Program-made: the position numbers and the translations under genes
NCBI GenBank assembly: GCA_002342415.1
Contig: DDPY01000052.1
Span: forward strand, 443-50,067
Origin: Prevotella sp. UBA2456
GTDB taxonomy: Bacteria > Bacteroidota > Bacteroidia > Bacteroidales > Bacteroidaceae
Direction: 5' to 3'
DNA: 49,625 bases
Shown here: in pieces, positions 18,513 through 26,801 of the stretch
Layout of the letters: each line of letters opens with the position of its first letter
Position numbering within the stretch: position 1 is the first letter of the stretch
Notes under the pieces: model-generated
What the model was told of the DNA's origin: nothing
Seen by the model: the letters and a program-made list of their open reading frames with translations, nothing else
The model's database searches: none

Positions 18513-18520
18513 CAAAGGTA
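18513..18520 (-). promoter_or_regulatory. -7 box in front of the candidate small RNA
   Basis: TACCTTTG on the minus strand matches TAnnTTTG. No TTTG is found at the expected distance upstream, so strength is uncertain. Confidence 0.45.
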
Positions 18521-18594
18521 CACACTTTTTCTTAAACGGACGTTATATTGCGTTTCAGATTCTTTTCTCCGTGTATCAATCGAATATTTGGCAG

Positions 18595-20541
18595 TCAATA
18601 CATCACTACCACACCGCCGTTTTGTGGTATCGTGATGCTGATTTGCTGCTTCTTGCTCTGCTTTACGGTAGTCACCTTTCCCTGCAGTTTGGCATCGTCG
18701 GCATAGACGGTCAGCGTGGTTCCCTTTGCAAACATGGGCAGCGAAAGTGTACGCTTCAGAGGTTGCTGCCCGGCATTGATGCCTACCACAAACCAACGCT
18801 CGCCGCTTCGACGGGCCAGAATGATGTATTTGCCCGGATAGCCGTCAATAAAACGAACTTCATCCCACATGGTGGGCACCTTCTTCATAAAGTCGATGGC
18901 CCAGGCGGGAGCGTCTGTCAGATTATTCGGAGCCAAGGCAAAATGCTGTTGGGCACTCTGGAAGAGCACTGCCGTAGCCAGGGCATAGACATCGCTCGTC
19001 CGCCGATAGGTACCATGCTGGTTGTCAGTGCTATAACGCTTGTTCAATGCACTGCCGCCAAAATCCATCGAACCCACCGTGTTGCGGATAAAGGGATGTA
19101 TACAGCCATTACGCGCCTCGGCATCACAGAAAGCCTGTCCGAAACTGAGGTTCTCAGAAGCCAGCACCGCCTCGCTGGCCACATAGTTGGGGAACATGCG
19201 CTCCCACCCTCTGGGCAGTGTGCATCCATGGAAGATACACAGCAGTCCATAGTCGTTGGCATCGCTCAGTATGTCCTCATAAAGCTGGAGGGTGGGCTGC
19301 TTGTCGCCAGCAAAGAAGTCGACCTTGATACCTCGGATGCCGTTTTCCTGCAGCCACTTCATCTCCTGACGGCGGATGCGACTATTGCTCATGCGATTCT
19401 TTGGAGTCTGAGGAGCATCGTTCCAATAGCCATTGCTATTATACCAAAGGAAGAGCGACACCCCCTTGCTGCGGGCATAGCGGGCCAGCTCGGCTACACG
19501 CTCATAGCCTATCTGCAAGTCCCAATGGGCATCTACCAGCACCGTCTGCCAGCCCATAGCAGCCGAGAAGTCGATATACTCTTTCTGTTCGTCATAGTTG
19601 CAGCTGCTGTCCATTCGGATAATCCAGCTCCAGGTGCCCTTGCCGTATTCATAGACCTTGGAGGGCTTGTACTTCTGCTCTACCAAATCCCACGGCACAG
19701 TGGTCTCCACGATATGCTTCAACGGTCCGACTGTGATGGTTCGCCAAGGGGTAGACGATGGCAAGGGCATACCGACAAAGGGACTGCCTAACCCATTGAG
19801 CTCGCCATCCTGAGGGAATCCTATCTGATAGTGGCCACCTCCCGTATTCAGCAGGCGACAGCCGACATAGCCGCCATCGGTTCCTGTCTCGCTGAGGAGT
19901 ACCCAGTTGTCACCAGTTCTGAAGAGACAAGGAAAGGTATAGCCCTCGCCCCAACCATTCTTTCCTACGGGTTCATCGCAGGTGTAGGGTGTCTCGTAGC
20001 TGGGATAGGTACGCGCAAAGCCCCCCATCGGCTTCACTTGCGGACAAAGGAAGGTGGTGGTGCCTTCTGGGAAAATAAAGCTGCTGGCCTCACCCTTGAC
20101 AACACAGACGCAAACAGGATTGCCATCGGGGCCTTTTAGCCCTGGGCGCTGTAAGGTATAGCGGAAGGCTACATCACGATTGCTGATGCGGAAGGTGATA
20201 TCCATCACGTGGCGCCCTTCCTGTTGGTAGCTTGCCACCACCTCCGTAGCCACATAGTCAACATGGCTTTGCTTGATGGTGCGCAAGTCATAGCTGTCGC
20301 TCACCTGTCTCTCTTGGACATTTGTCTGTGTCAGCTGGCTACTGTAGTCACCGATGTTGGTCACGATGCCTAAGGGCGACTGGCTAATCAGCAGCTGTCC
20401 GTCGTAGCTTACTTGATAGCAAGGCTTGCCCTGCTCCATTTCCAATGTCAGGGCTACGTGCCCGTCAGGACTCTTGTACGTGTCGGCCATCGCTCCGGTA
20501 GTCATCACCATCAGCCCGGCCAAAAGGATCATTGCTTTCAT
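18595..20541 (-). CDS. Glycoside hydrolase family 97 (alpha-galactosidase/alpha-glucosidase type)
   Basis: GH97 enzymes are periplasmic exo-acting alpha-glycosidases of Bacteroidota. The 648-residue chain has a signal peptide (to about residue 19, GAMA), an N-terminal beta-sandwich (to about 270), a TIM barrel (about 290-540) and a C-terminal beta domain ending in GGVVVMY. GIKVDFF places Asp408 where the retaining members of the family carry their nucleophile, and SEAV (Glu457) is a candidate acid/base. The Asp argues for the retaining, galactosidase-like branch rather than the inverting SusB branch. This is from memory of the family and not an alignment. It lies 23 bases after GH43, so the two form one transcript under probable HTCS control. 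Confidence 0.88.
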   Translation of the reverse strand: MKAMILLAGLMVMTTGAMADTYKSPDGHVALTLEMEQGKPCYQVSYDGQLLISQSPLGIVTNIGDYSSQLTQTNVQERQVSDSYDLRTIKQSHVDYVATEVVASYQQEGRHVMDITFRISNRDVAFRYTLQRPGLKGPDGNPVCVCVVKGEASSFIFPEGTTTFLCPQVKPMGGFARTYPSYETPYTCDEPVGKNGWGEGYTFPCLFRTGDNWVLLSETGTDGGYVGCRLLNTGGGHYQIGFPQDGELNGLGSPFVGMPLPSSTPWRTITVGPLKHIVETTVPWDLVEQKYKPSKVYEYGKGTWSWIIRMDSSCNYDEQKEYIDFSAAMGWQTVLVDAHWDLQIGYERVAELARYARSKGVSLFLWYNSNGYWNDAPQTPKNRMSNSRIRRQEMKWLQENGIRGIKVDFFAGDKQPTLQLYEDILSDANDYGLLCIFHGCTLPRGWERMFPNYVASEAVLASENLSFGQAFCDAEARNGCIHPFIRNTVGSMDFGGSALNKRYSTDNQHGTYRRTSDVYALATAVLFQSAQQHFALAPNNLTDAPAWAIDFMKKVPTMWDEVRFIDGYPGKYIILARRSGERWFVVGINAGQQPLKRTLSLPMFAKGTTLTVYADDAKLQGKVTTVKQSKKQQISITIPQNGGVVVMY

Positions 20542-20564
20542 TTTTTCTTATTGCTGTTTTATAT

Positions 20565-22058
20565 TTATTTTCGTTCAAACTTCCAATAGTCAAGACGCGT
20601 GTCACCAGACACCTTACTGAAACATATGAACAGGTCGTGAACACCTTTTGCATTCTTCACCTTTGTTCTGAATGTACGGTACACTTCCATGCCACCTGTT
20701 GGCTCTATTTCCATGCTACCGACAATGGGACCATTCTTGCTGTCCAACCTTAGCGTCAGCGCACAACGCCCCGTTGTAGAAGCCACGACGGCAAAACTCC
20801 TGGCTCCCTTGTTGCCAAAGTCTACCCCACGAAGCTTGATGTATTCGCCATCGTTGATGTCATAGACATACATGTTACGTCTGCCCGTGGATTCAGGCAT
20901 GTCGGCAACCACTCCAGTATTGGGTATGCCCATCTTCGCAGTCTTCAATCCGTAACCCCATGCCATTGTTTCTGCCTCTATCCGCCGGTAGGGATTCAGC
21001 CACTGTAACTGCTTCAGTGGTTTCTGGTCAAGCCAATAGGGAATCTCCTGAATGGTTCCATCGGTATTGTATGTAATCTCTGATGCCGAGACAGAACGAC
21101 GTTCATGGTGTACAAAAGTATCCAGATGCATCAAATCATAGTTTTGTCCGAAAACATAAGCGTGTCCTTTGTAGTCGCAAATGCCTGGATGGTTACCCCT
21201 GTCACGTGGTGTAGGGCGCATGATATACCCCTTGGGCTCCCACGGCCCCTCCGGGCTATTGCTCATGGCATAGCCTAAAGCCTCCGGACAACACGTCGTA
21301 GCATAGGCAAGGTAATAATGTCCCCCACGCTTATAGAGCCAAGGCCCTTCCTGATAATGCTCTATATGATATGGCAACTGATGAATTTCGCCCTTGGTAG
21401 ATATCATGTCGTCATTCAGCTTCACCCAATAAGTATGGGGGTTACCCCAGTACATATAAGCCTGACCGTCGTCATCAATAAATACAGTGGGGTCGATGTC
21501 TTCCCAATGTTCCTGCTGCCAAACGAGAGGTTTTCCCAATGGGTCACGGAAAGGACCGTATGGCGTATCGGCAACCAGCACTCCGATACCATGCCCATGC
21601 AAAGGCGCATAGAGATAATATTTGCCGTTTCGCTCTACGGTTTGTATAGCCCATGCACCATTTTCCCGCGAACGCCACGAGAAATCCTTTAGTGAAGCCA
21701 CTGCACCATGCTCAGTCCAATTCACCATATCCGTGGTCGACCACAAGAGCCAGTCATACATGAAGAATCCTGCAGAACTACGCTCGTTCACGTCTGGTAT
21801 ATCTTCTGGCGATGAATCATGTGAGGTGTACAGAAACAATGTATCGCCCTTCACCATAGGTGAGGGGTCGGCAGTAAACTTCGTCTGGAACAGTGGCATA
21901 TTCACAGACACTTTCTCTTCTACAGCAGCCTGAAGCAGCAACGAGTCATTCGAATACACAGGACGGTCGTTGGAGCCAACTAAAGACGTTTCTTGTGCCA
22001 CACTGCACATAGCGATAGTCATCATCGCAGCAAGGAGGGTTGTTTTCTGTTTCATCAT
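20565..22058 (-). CDS. Secreted glycoside hydrolase family 43 with C-terminal CBM6-like domain
   Basis: GH43 enzymes act on arabinose-, xylose- or galactose-containing plant glycans from the periplasm or cell surface. The 497-residue protein has a signal peptide ending near residue 21 (SVAQ) and a five-bladed propeller. The three expected acids are visible: Asp64 in TADPSP, Asp189 in DIDPTVF and Glu237 in QEGPW. From about residue 365 a beta-sandwich of the CBM6 type follows (RIEAETMAWGYG ... RLDYWKFERK). The start could be either of two adjacent ATG codons at 22058 and 22055. The -7 box ends only five bases before the first ATG, so the mRNA may be leaderless. The exact substrate is unknown. 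Pairing with GH97 suggests an arabino- or galacto-configured side chain. Confidence 0.9.
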   Translation of the reverse strand: MMKQKTTLLAAMMTIAMCSVAQETSLVGSNDRPVYSNDSLLLQAAVEEKVSVNMPLFQTKFTADPSPMVKGDTLFLYTSHDSSPEDIPDVNERSSAGFFMYDWLLWSTTDMVNWTEHGAVASLKDFSWRSRENGAWAIQTVERNGKYYLYAPLHGHGIGVLVADTPYGPFRDPLGKPLVWQQEHWEDIDPTVFIDDDGQAYMYWGNPHTYWVKLNDDMISTKGEIHQLPYHIEHYQEGPWLYKRGGHYYLAYATTCCPEALGYAMSNSPEGPWEPKGYIMRPTPRDRGNHPGICDYKGHAYVFGQNYDLMHLDTFVHHERRSVSASEITYNTDGTIQEIPYWLDQKPLKQLQWLNPYRRIEAETMAWGYGLKTAKMGIPNTGVVADMPESTGRRNMYVYDINDGEYIKLRGVDFGNKGARSFAVVASTTGRCALTLRLDSKNGPIVGSMEIEPTGGMEVYRTFRTKVKNAKGVHDLFICFSKVSGDTRLDYWKFERK

Positions 22059-22063
22059 GCTTG

Positions 22064-22094
22064 CAAAAGTACAAAAAAAAACAGTAACAGCAAT
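22064..22094 (-). promoter_or_regulatory. Promoter of the GH43-GH97 operon
   Basis: On the minus strand, ATTG (22094-22091) and TACTTTTG (22071-22064) are separated by 19 bases. The expected start point coincides with the first ATG at 22058. Confidence 0.65.
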
Positions 22095-22136
22095 ATTTTC
22101 GTGTTACTGATTCTTTTTTACTTGTATCTTATTCTA

Positions 22137-22456
22137 CCCTCACCCACTCACCAAACAGGGCTGACAGGCCGATGTACAAAGGGATTAAAGCATGTGAGGG
22201 TGAGTGAGTTCACCCTCACTTCTACCCTCACTTCTACCCTCACTTTTTTGAAGTAATCATTTCCCCTCCTAAGTTAGGAGGGGTCAGGGGTGGTCTGAAC
22301 AAACGCATAAACTTGTACCAACTTACTTTTAAGCATGTTCCCAAAAAGTGAGGGTAAAAGTGAGGGTAAAAGTGAGGGTAATCGTGGATACCCTCCCATG
22401 CTTCAATCCCTTTGTGCATCGGCCTGTCAGCCCTATTTGGTGAGTGGGGTGAGGGG
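22137..22456. repeat. Long near-perfect inverted repeat element (arms about 113 bases)
   Basis: The 516-base gap between the GH43 start and the next gene is mostly this element. The left arm (22137-22249) and right arm (22343-22456) are reverse complements with few differences, apart from a short diverged patch. Each arm carries three copies of a CCCTCACTTYTA-type 12-bp unit at its inner end. The 93-base centre holds a smaller palindrome, CCCCTCCTAA-G-TTAGGAGGGG (22263-22283). The structure resembles a non-autonomous mobile repeat (MITE-like) or a very long transcribed hairpin. No clear target-site duplication is seen and no credible gene lies inside. Confidence 0.85.
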
Positions 22457-22494
22457 AATTTTAAGAAGGCTTCGAACTCTCAGTCCGCAGGCTT

Positions 22495-22509
22495 CGGACT
22501 CTGAGTCCG
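22495..22509 (-). terminator. Small palindrome downstream of the GNAT-like gene
   Basis: CGGACTCTGAGTCCG forms a 6-bp stem 66 bases after the stop of the minus-strand operon, and a second AGTCCG copy lies nearby. There is no strong T run, so terminator function is uncertain. Confidence 0.35.
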
Positions 22510-22574
22510 TAGGGGACGTACTGAAAGCGTATGGCTTATAACGCACAGATGCTCCTTTGCCTGCTGCTGTTCCT

Positions 22575-23510
22575 TCAGACTTCCCACTCGTAGGTGTCGT
22601 AGCAGACAGCCCGTGCTCCGAAACCTTCCTTCTGGTAGATAAGCGACTCGTTCAGCACATCACTATGCGTCTCTGTAGACTTGCCAAAATCGAGATACAA
22701 CGTGTGAGGATAGGTACGCAGAATCTCATCCACTATGGCATTTACCACGCCCAACCGCTTGCCCTCGGGAGTAGCCGCAATATACTGGGTATGAACAACC
22801 TGCGAAGTCAGGTAGACCACACAGCCCCCCAGCAGGCGACCTTCCTTTCGGGCCTCGAAGAGCACGATATGGTCAGGGAAGCGCTGATGCAGCAGCAGTA
22901 TCTCGTCCAAGGAATGGACGGGTCTGACTCCATGTCGCGTTTGCAGATTTTCTGAGAGTATCTGCCAGAAGCTGGCAAAATCAGTACCAACACCTGTCTC
23001 CACCTTTTGACTTTGAGCCACTTTCAACCCATGCCGACGGTCTTTTTTCCATTTCAGCGGACGAGCCAGCACGATGGTTGACGAGACATCGCGCTCGACG
23101 AGCCGCGCATCGAAGACACGCCACATAGCATAGAGAGACTCCTCAGCAGGCAACTGATGATAAATCCAGGGAATAGCCTTATAGACAACCCGCTGGAACC
23201 CGCGCTCCGACAGATAGTGCCGCCAAAGGGTGAAAAGCTCTATCACATGGGCTGTAGTAGCCTCACTTCCCATCACCAGCCCGCCATAGGTGAGTCCCTG
23301 ATGAGAGTAGAACACCTGTCCCCACTCATTGGCCGGAAGGAGTGCATAGAGCTGACTGTCACGGTAGAACAGTAGCGAATGGTCCTCGAAGCGGTCGCTA
23401 TGGTAATCCATGTAGCTGCGATGGAAGAGGAAGGTACCATTCTTCGACTGCGCCACAAACTGGTTCCACTCCTCAGCCCTGTCTGGAGTATATCTTATTA
23501 TTTCGAACAT
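22575..23510 (-). CDS. GNAT/FemAB-like acyltransferase
   Basis: This 311-residue soluble protein has the duplicated GNAT fold seen in FemAB-related and Acetyltransf_6 proteins. The N-terminal half begins YTPDRAEEWNQFVAQSKNGTFL and the second half contains FEARKEGRLLGGCVVYL and a conserved IAATPEGKRLGVVNAIVDEIL helix. Such proteins transfer acyl or aminoacyl groups to sugars or peptidoglycan peptides. It overlaps the start of the FdtA-like gene by 13 bases and ends the operon, so acylation of the dTDP-sugar made by its neighbours is a reasonable guess. The substrate is not visible from sequence. Confidence 0.75.
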   Translation of the reverse strand: MFEIIRYTPDRAEEWNQFVAQSKNGTFLFHRSYMDYHSDRFEDHSLLFYRDSQLYALLPANEWGQVFYSHQGLTYGGLVMGSEATTAHVIELFTLWRHYLSERGFQRVVYKAIPWIYHQLPAEESLYAMWRVFDARLVERDVSSTIVLARPLKWKKDRRHGLKVAQSQKVETGVGTDFASFWQILSENLQTRHGVRPVHSLDEILLLHQRFPDHIVLFEARKEGRLLGGCVVYLTSQVVHTQYIAATPEGKRLGVVNAIVDEILRTYPHTLYLDFGKSTETHSDVLNESLIYQKEGFGARAVCYDTYEWEV

Positions 23511-23902
23511 CCTACGTATCTTAGGAAATCATCATAGTCATAGATATAGTCGGCCTCATCATAATGCTCTGAGGCCAGCACCAGACAGACTGCCCCGCTG
23601 GAGAAATCGTCCAGCGTGCGCCATATATCCGTTTCGATGAGCAATCCCTGCCAAGGGTGGTTCAGCAGGATGGTCTCTCGCTCGCGACCGTTGTCGAGCG
23701 TCACATGGAACGAACCGCTGACAGCGATTAGCAACTGCCGCAGGCGCTTATGGGCATGCCCGCCACGCCCCATTCCACCAGGGACATCATAGACCCAGTA
23801 GGCCCTTTTGATGTCAAACGGAACCATGCTGGCCCCCTCGGCAAAAGTCAGGTTGCCGCGAGGGTCAGTGATTCTGGGCAGATCTATGATTCGTCCTATC
23901 AT
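23498..23902 (-). CDS. FdtA/WxcM-like cupin, dTDP-4-keto-6-deoxyhexose 3,4-ketoisomerase
   Basis: FdtA-type cupins move the keto group of dTDP-4-keto-6-deoxyglucose from C4 to C3, a step towards 3-amino-3,6-dideoxy sugars of surface polysaccharides. The 134-residue length is typical. RGGHAHK places His49 and His51 in the active-site positions known for FdtA (from memory), and WQGLLIETDIWRTLDDF is the cupin strand typical of WxcM-like proteins. The substrate would come from RmlB, encoded two genes upstream in the same operon. The start overlaps the purT stop by four bases (ATGA). No aminotransferase that would complete the pathway lies in the window. Confidence 0.85.
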   Translation of the reverse strand: MIGRIIDLPRITDPRGNLTFAEGASMVPFDIKRAYWVYDVPGGMGRGGHAHKRLRQLLIAVSGSFHVTLDNGRERETILLNHPWQGLLIETDIWRTLDDFSSGAVCLVLASEHYDEADYIYDYDDFLRYVGCSK

Positions 23903-25098
23903 TTCTTCATATAGGGTTCTGTGCCAAGAACCGTCTTGGCCAGTCGCTTGGCTTTGTCACGCAGGGCTTCCACATCGTCGCCCACCTCACCATAGCAGAG
24001 CACCACACCCATGCGGCGACCCTTGTGAGCCTCGGGCTTGCCGAAGATGCGGATGCGCGTGCGGTCTTCCTTCAGAGCCTCCTCCAGATTGTATTCGAAG
24101 AGTGTACGGTCTACGGGGCTCGTTGCCTCACGCGGAGACAGGATGACTGCCGAGGCACCTGCATGCTCCAGATGAATGGCGGGGATGGGCAGTCCCATCA
24201 CGGCACGGAAATGAAGCTCAAACTCCGAGAGATTGGTGGTATGTCCAAGCGTCACCATACCCGTATCGTGCGGACGGGGTGAAAGTTCGGAGAAGATGAC
24301 TTCGCCCTGCTTGGTCAGGAAGAACTCTACACCCCAGATGCCGGCACCTGTCAGGGCCTTCGTCACCTGGTCGGCCATGTGCTGAGCCTGCTTCAGGGCC
24401 TCATCGCTAATCTGATAGGGCTGCCATGACTCGCGATAGTCACCGCCCTTCTGCACGTGCCCGATGGGGGGACAGAACAGGGTAGGCCAGCCGTGCTGCT
24501 GAGTGACAGTGAGCAGGGTGAACTCAGACTCGAAGTCGATAAACTCTTCGATGATCACTTCCTTCACATCGCCGCGGCCTTCTTCCATAGCCTCACGGAA
24601 TGCCTGTTCCAACTCCTCATCGTTATGGACATAGCTCTGTCCGTGACCAGAAGAAGACATCAAGGGCTTCACTACACAGGGGAAGCCAATCTCGTCGGCC
24701 GCGCGCTTAAACTCGTCGAACGTCTTGGCATAGAAATACTTAGCAGTACGCAAGCCTAACTCCTTAGAGGCCAAATCGCGAATGGCACGACGGTTCATGG
24801 TGTAGTTGACGGCACGAGCCGACGGCACCACCTGAATGCCCTGCTCCTCGAACTTAAACAACCGCTCCGTGCGGATGGCCTCAATCTCAGGCACGATGAT
24901 GTCGGGCTTATGCTTATTGACTACTGCCTCGAGGGCATCGCCGTCGAGCATAGAAAACACCTCGCGCTCGTCGGCTACCTGCATAGCGGGCGCATTATCA
25001 TAACGGTCGCAGGCGATTACATACTGGCCAGCCCTCATGGCGGCAATTACAAACTCCTTGCCCAGTTCGCCTGAGCCTAACAATAATATCTTCTTCAT
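23899..25098 (-). CDS. purT: Formate-dependent phosphoribosylglycinamide formyltransferase (GAR transformylase 2)
   Basis: PurT makes formylglycinamide ribotide from GAR, formate and ATP, the folate-independent route of the third step in purine synthesis. The 399-residue ATP-grasp protein has an N-terminal LLGSGELGKE fold, the KPLMSSSGHGQS glycine-rich ATP loop near residue 155, the IIEEFIDFESEFTLL strand, and the FSELSPRPHDTGMVT metal/phosphate segment near residue 270. The C-terminal FGKPEAHKGRRMGV is typical. It sits between rmlB (3 bases away) and the FdtA-like gene (4-base overlap), an odd place for a purine gene. The ATP-grasp could in principle act on another substrate, but family motifs favour PurT. 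Confidence 0.93.
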   Translation of the reverse strand: MKKILLLGSGELGKEFVIAAMRAGQYVIACDRYDNAPAMQVADEREVFSMLDGDALEAVVNKHKPDIIVPEIEAIRTERLFKFEEQGIQVVPSARAVNYTMNRRAIRDLASKELGLRTAKYFYAKTFDEFKRAADEIGFPCVVKPLMSSSGHGQSYVHNDEELEQAFREAMEEGRGDVKEVIIEEFIDFESEFTLLTVTQQHGWPTLFCPPIGHVQKGGDYRESWQPYQISDEALKQAQHMADQVTKALTGAGIWGVEFFLTKQGEVIFSELSPRPHDTGMVTLGHTTNLSEFELHFRAVMGLPIPAIHLEHAGASAVILSPREATSPVDRTLFEYNLEEALKEDRTRIRIFGKPEAHKGRRMGVVLCYGEVGDDVEALRDKAKRLAKTVLGTEPYMKK

Positions 25099-25101
25099 CT
25101 T

Positions 25102-26238
25102 TTATCGGTTTGCATACATATTGTCATAATACTTCTGATAGTCGCCGCTGGTGACATTGTCGAGCCACTCCTGATGGTCGAGATACCAGCGGACGGTCTT
25201 CTCGATGCCCTCTTCAAACTGGAGCGAAGGTTCCCAGCCAAGCTCGCGCTGCAGCTTCGTGGAATCGATGGCATAGCGGAGGTCGTGACCAGCACGGTCG
25301 GTAACAAAGGTGATAAGGTCCATATCCTCGCCCTCCTTGCGTCCTAACAGGCGGTCGACGGTCTTGATGAGCACCTTGATGATGTCGATGTTCTTCCACT
25401 CGTTGAATCCGCCAATATTATAGGTGTCGGCAATCTTGCCTTCATGGAAAATGAGGTCGATGGCACGGGCATGATCCTCAACGAACAGCCAGTCGCGCAC
25501 GTTCTCGCCCTTGCCATAGACAGGCAGCGGCTTGCGGTGACGGATGTTGTTGATAAACAAGGGAATCAGCTTCTCCGGGAACTGATAGGGACCATAGTTG
25601 TTAGAGCAGTTGGTCACCACCACAGGCATGCCATAGGTGTCGTGGAAAGCACGGACGAAGTGGTCGCTCGAAGCCTTCGAGGCACTGTAGGGTGAATGGG
25701 GATTATACTTTGTCGTCTCTAAGAAGAACTTATCTCCGTATGCCAAATGATGCTCAGCACTCGATGCAGTAGTAGTGAACGGAGGCTCGATGCCGTCGGG
25801 ATGGGTCAGTTCCAGGGCACCATACACCTCGTCGGTAGAGATATGATAGAAACGCTTGCCCTCATACCGCTCAGGCAGGCTTTCCCAGTAGAGCTTGGCA
25901 GCCTGCAAGAGGCTCAAAGTACCCATCACATTAGTCTGGGCAAAGGTGAAGGGGTCTTTGATGCTGCGGTCTACATGGCTCTCGGCAGCCAGATGGATGA
26001 TGCCGTCCACCTTCTTCTCCTGCATCAGTTTGTAGAAAGCATCGAAGTCGCAGATGTCCATCTTCACAAACTCGTAGTTGGGCTTTTGCTCGATGTCCTT
26101 CAGGTTGGCCAGATTACCTGCATACGTCAGCTTGTCGAGGTTGATGATGTGGTAATCAGGATACTTGTTTACAAACAGGCGCACCACATGACTTCCTATA
26201 AAGCCTGCGCCACCGGTAATAATGATTGTACGTTTCAT
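25102..26238 (-). CDS. rfbB: dTDP-glucose 4,6-dehydratase
   Basis: RmlB/RfbB converts dTDP-glucose to dTDP-4-keto-6-deoxyglucose, the branch point for rhamnose and amino-deoxy sugars of surface glycans. In its 378 residues the NAD-binding GGAGFIGSHV is at 9-18, the STDEVYG active-site segment near 133, and YSASKASSDH carries the Tyr-x-x-x-Lys pair. HLAAESHVDRS and NNYGPYQFPEKLIP are also family hallmarks. It is a little longer than the E. coli enzyme (about 360) but normal for Bacteroidales. A 65-base gap without a TAnnTTTG box separates it from the phosphoesterase gene, so it is probably part of the operon starting at the MATE gene. Confidence 0.96.
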   Translation of the reverse strand: MKRTIIITGGAGFIGSHVVRLFVNKYPDYHIINLDKLTYAGNLANLKDIEQKPNYEFVKMDICDFDAFYKLMQEKKVDGIIHLAAESHVDRSIKDPFTFAQTNVMGTLSLLQAAKLYWESLPERYEGKRFYHISTDEVYGALELTHPDGIEPPFTTTASSAEHHLAYGDKFFLETTKYNPHSPYSASKASSDHFVRAFHDTYGMPVVVTNCSNNYGPYQFPEKLIPLFINNIRHRKPLPVYGKGENVRDWLFVEDHARAIDLIFHEGKIADTYNIGGFNEWKNIDIIKVLIKTVDRLLGRKEGEDMDLITFVTDRAGHDLRYAIDSTKLQRELGWEPSLQFEEGIEKTVRWYLDHQEWLDNVTSGDYQKYYDNMYANR

Positions 26239-26303
26239 ACCTATTATATATTTATTGTTTTTTCCTTCTAAAATAATCGAGGAAGTCCCTTCCCTAATCC
26301 TAT

Positions 26304-26801
26304 TTATTTTTTATCTCCTAATGTTATAACTTCGCAATCGGTGAATTTATTGCCCTCGACAGTCAGTCTTATGAGCGTGCGTTCCTTGTGCCAGCCCTGC
26401 AAGCCGGCGGCACCGGGGTTGATGTGCAACAGGTTGAGCGTCTTGTCAAACTTCACCTTCAGAATATGCGAGTGGCCGGCAATGAACAGTTGGGGCGGCG
26501 AGGCATAGAGCTGTCCGCGAATACTGTAGTCGTAGTTGCCGGGATAGCCGCCGATGTGCTTCATCAGCACATCCACATCCTCACATTTCCACCGCAGCAC
26601 CTCTGGGTACATCAACCGCAAGTCGCCTCCGTCACAGTTGCCACAAACTGCCCGCAGAGGGCGGAATGCCGCCAGCTTCTCAGCCACCTCCAAGGAGCCG
26701 ATGTCGCCCGCATGCCATATCTCGTCGCAGGGCTCGAAGTAGTGCAGATACTTCGGGTCCCAGTAGGAGTGCGTATCACTGATAATTCCTATCTTCTTCA
26801 T
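26304..26801 (-). CDS. YfcE/MJ0936-type metallophosphoesterase
   Basis: This small two-metal phosphodiesterase has 165 residues, the usual size. All metal-binding motifs are in order: SDTH (8-11), HAGDIG, CGNCD (GNCD is the normal form in this subfamily), MKHIGG and GHSH. Natural substrates of the group are poorly known; model phosphodiesters and cyclic nucleotides are hydrolysed by relatives. The start overlaps the stop of the PagL-like gene by four bases, indicating translational coupling. Confidence 0.92.
   Translation of the reverse strand: MKKIGIISDTHSYWDPKYLHYFEPCDEIWHAGDIGSLEVAEKLAAFRPLRAVCGNCDGGDLRLMYPEVLRWKCEDVDVLMKHIGGYPGNYDYSIRGQLYASPPQLFIAGHSHILKVKFDKTLNLLHINPGAAGLQGWHKERTLIRLTVEGNKFTDCEVITLGDKK

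Noticed and set aside
22200..22380. Regular CCCTCACTT repeats that could suggest a CRISPR array
   Set aside because: The units are only 12 bases, there are no unique spacers, and the copies on both sides are explained by the long inverted repeat; no cas genes are present.
22335..22541. A 68-codon plus-strand frame with SEGK repeats
   Set aside because: It is a translation of the inverted-repeat arm and has no independent evidence of coding.
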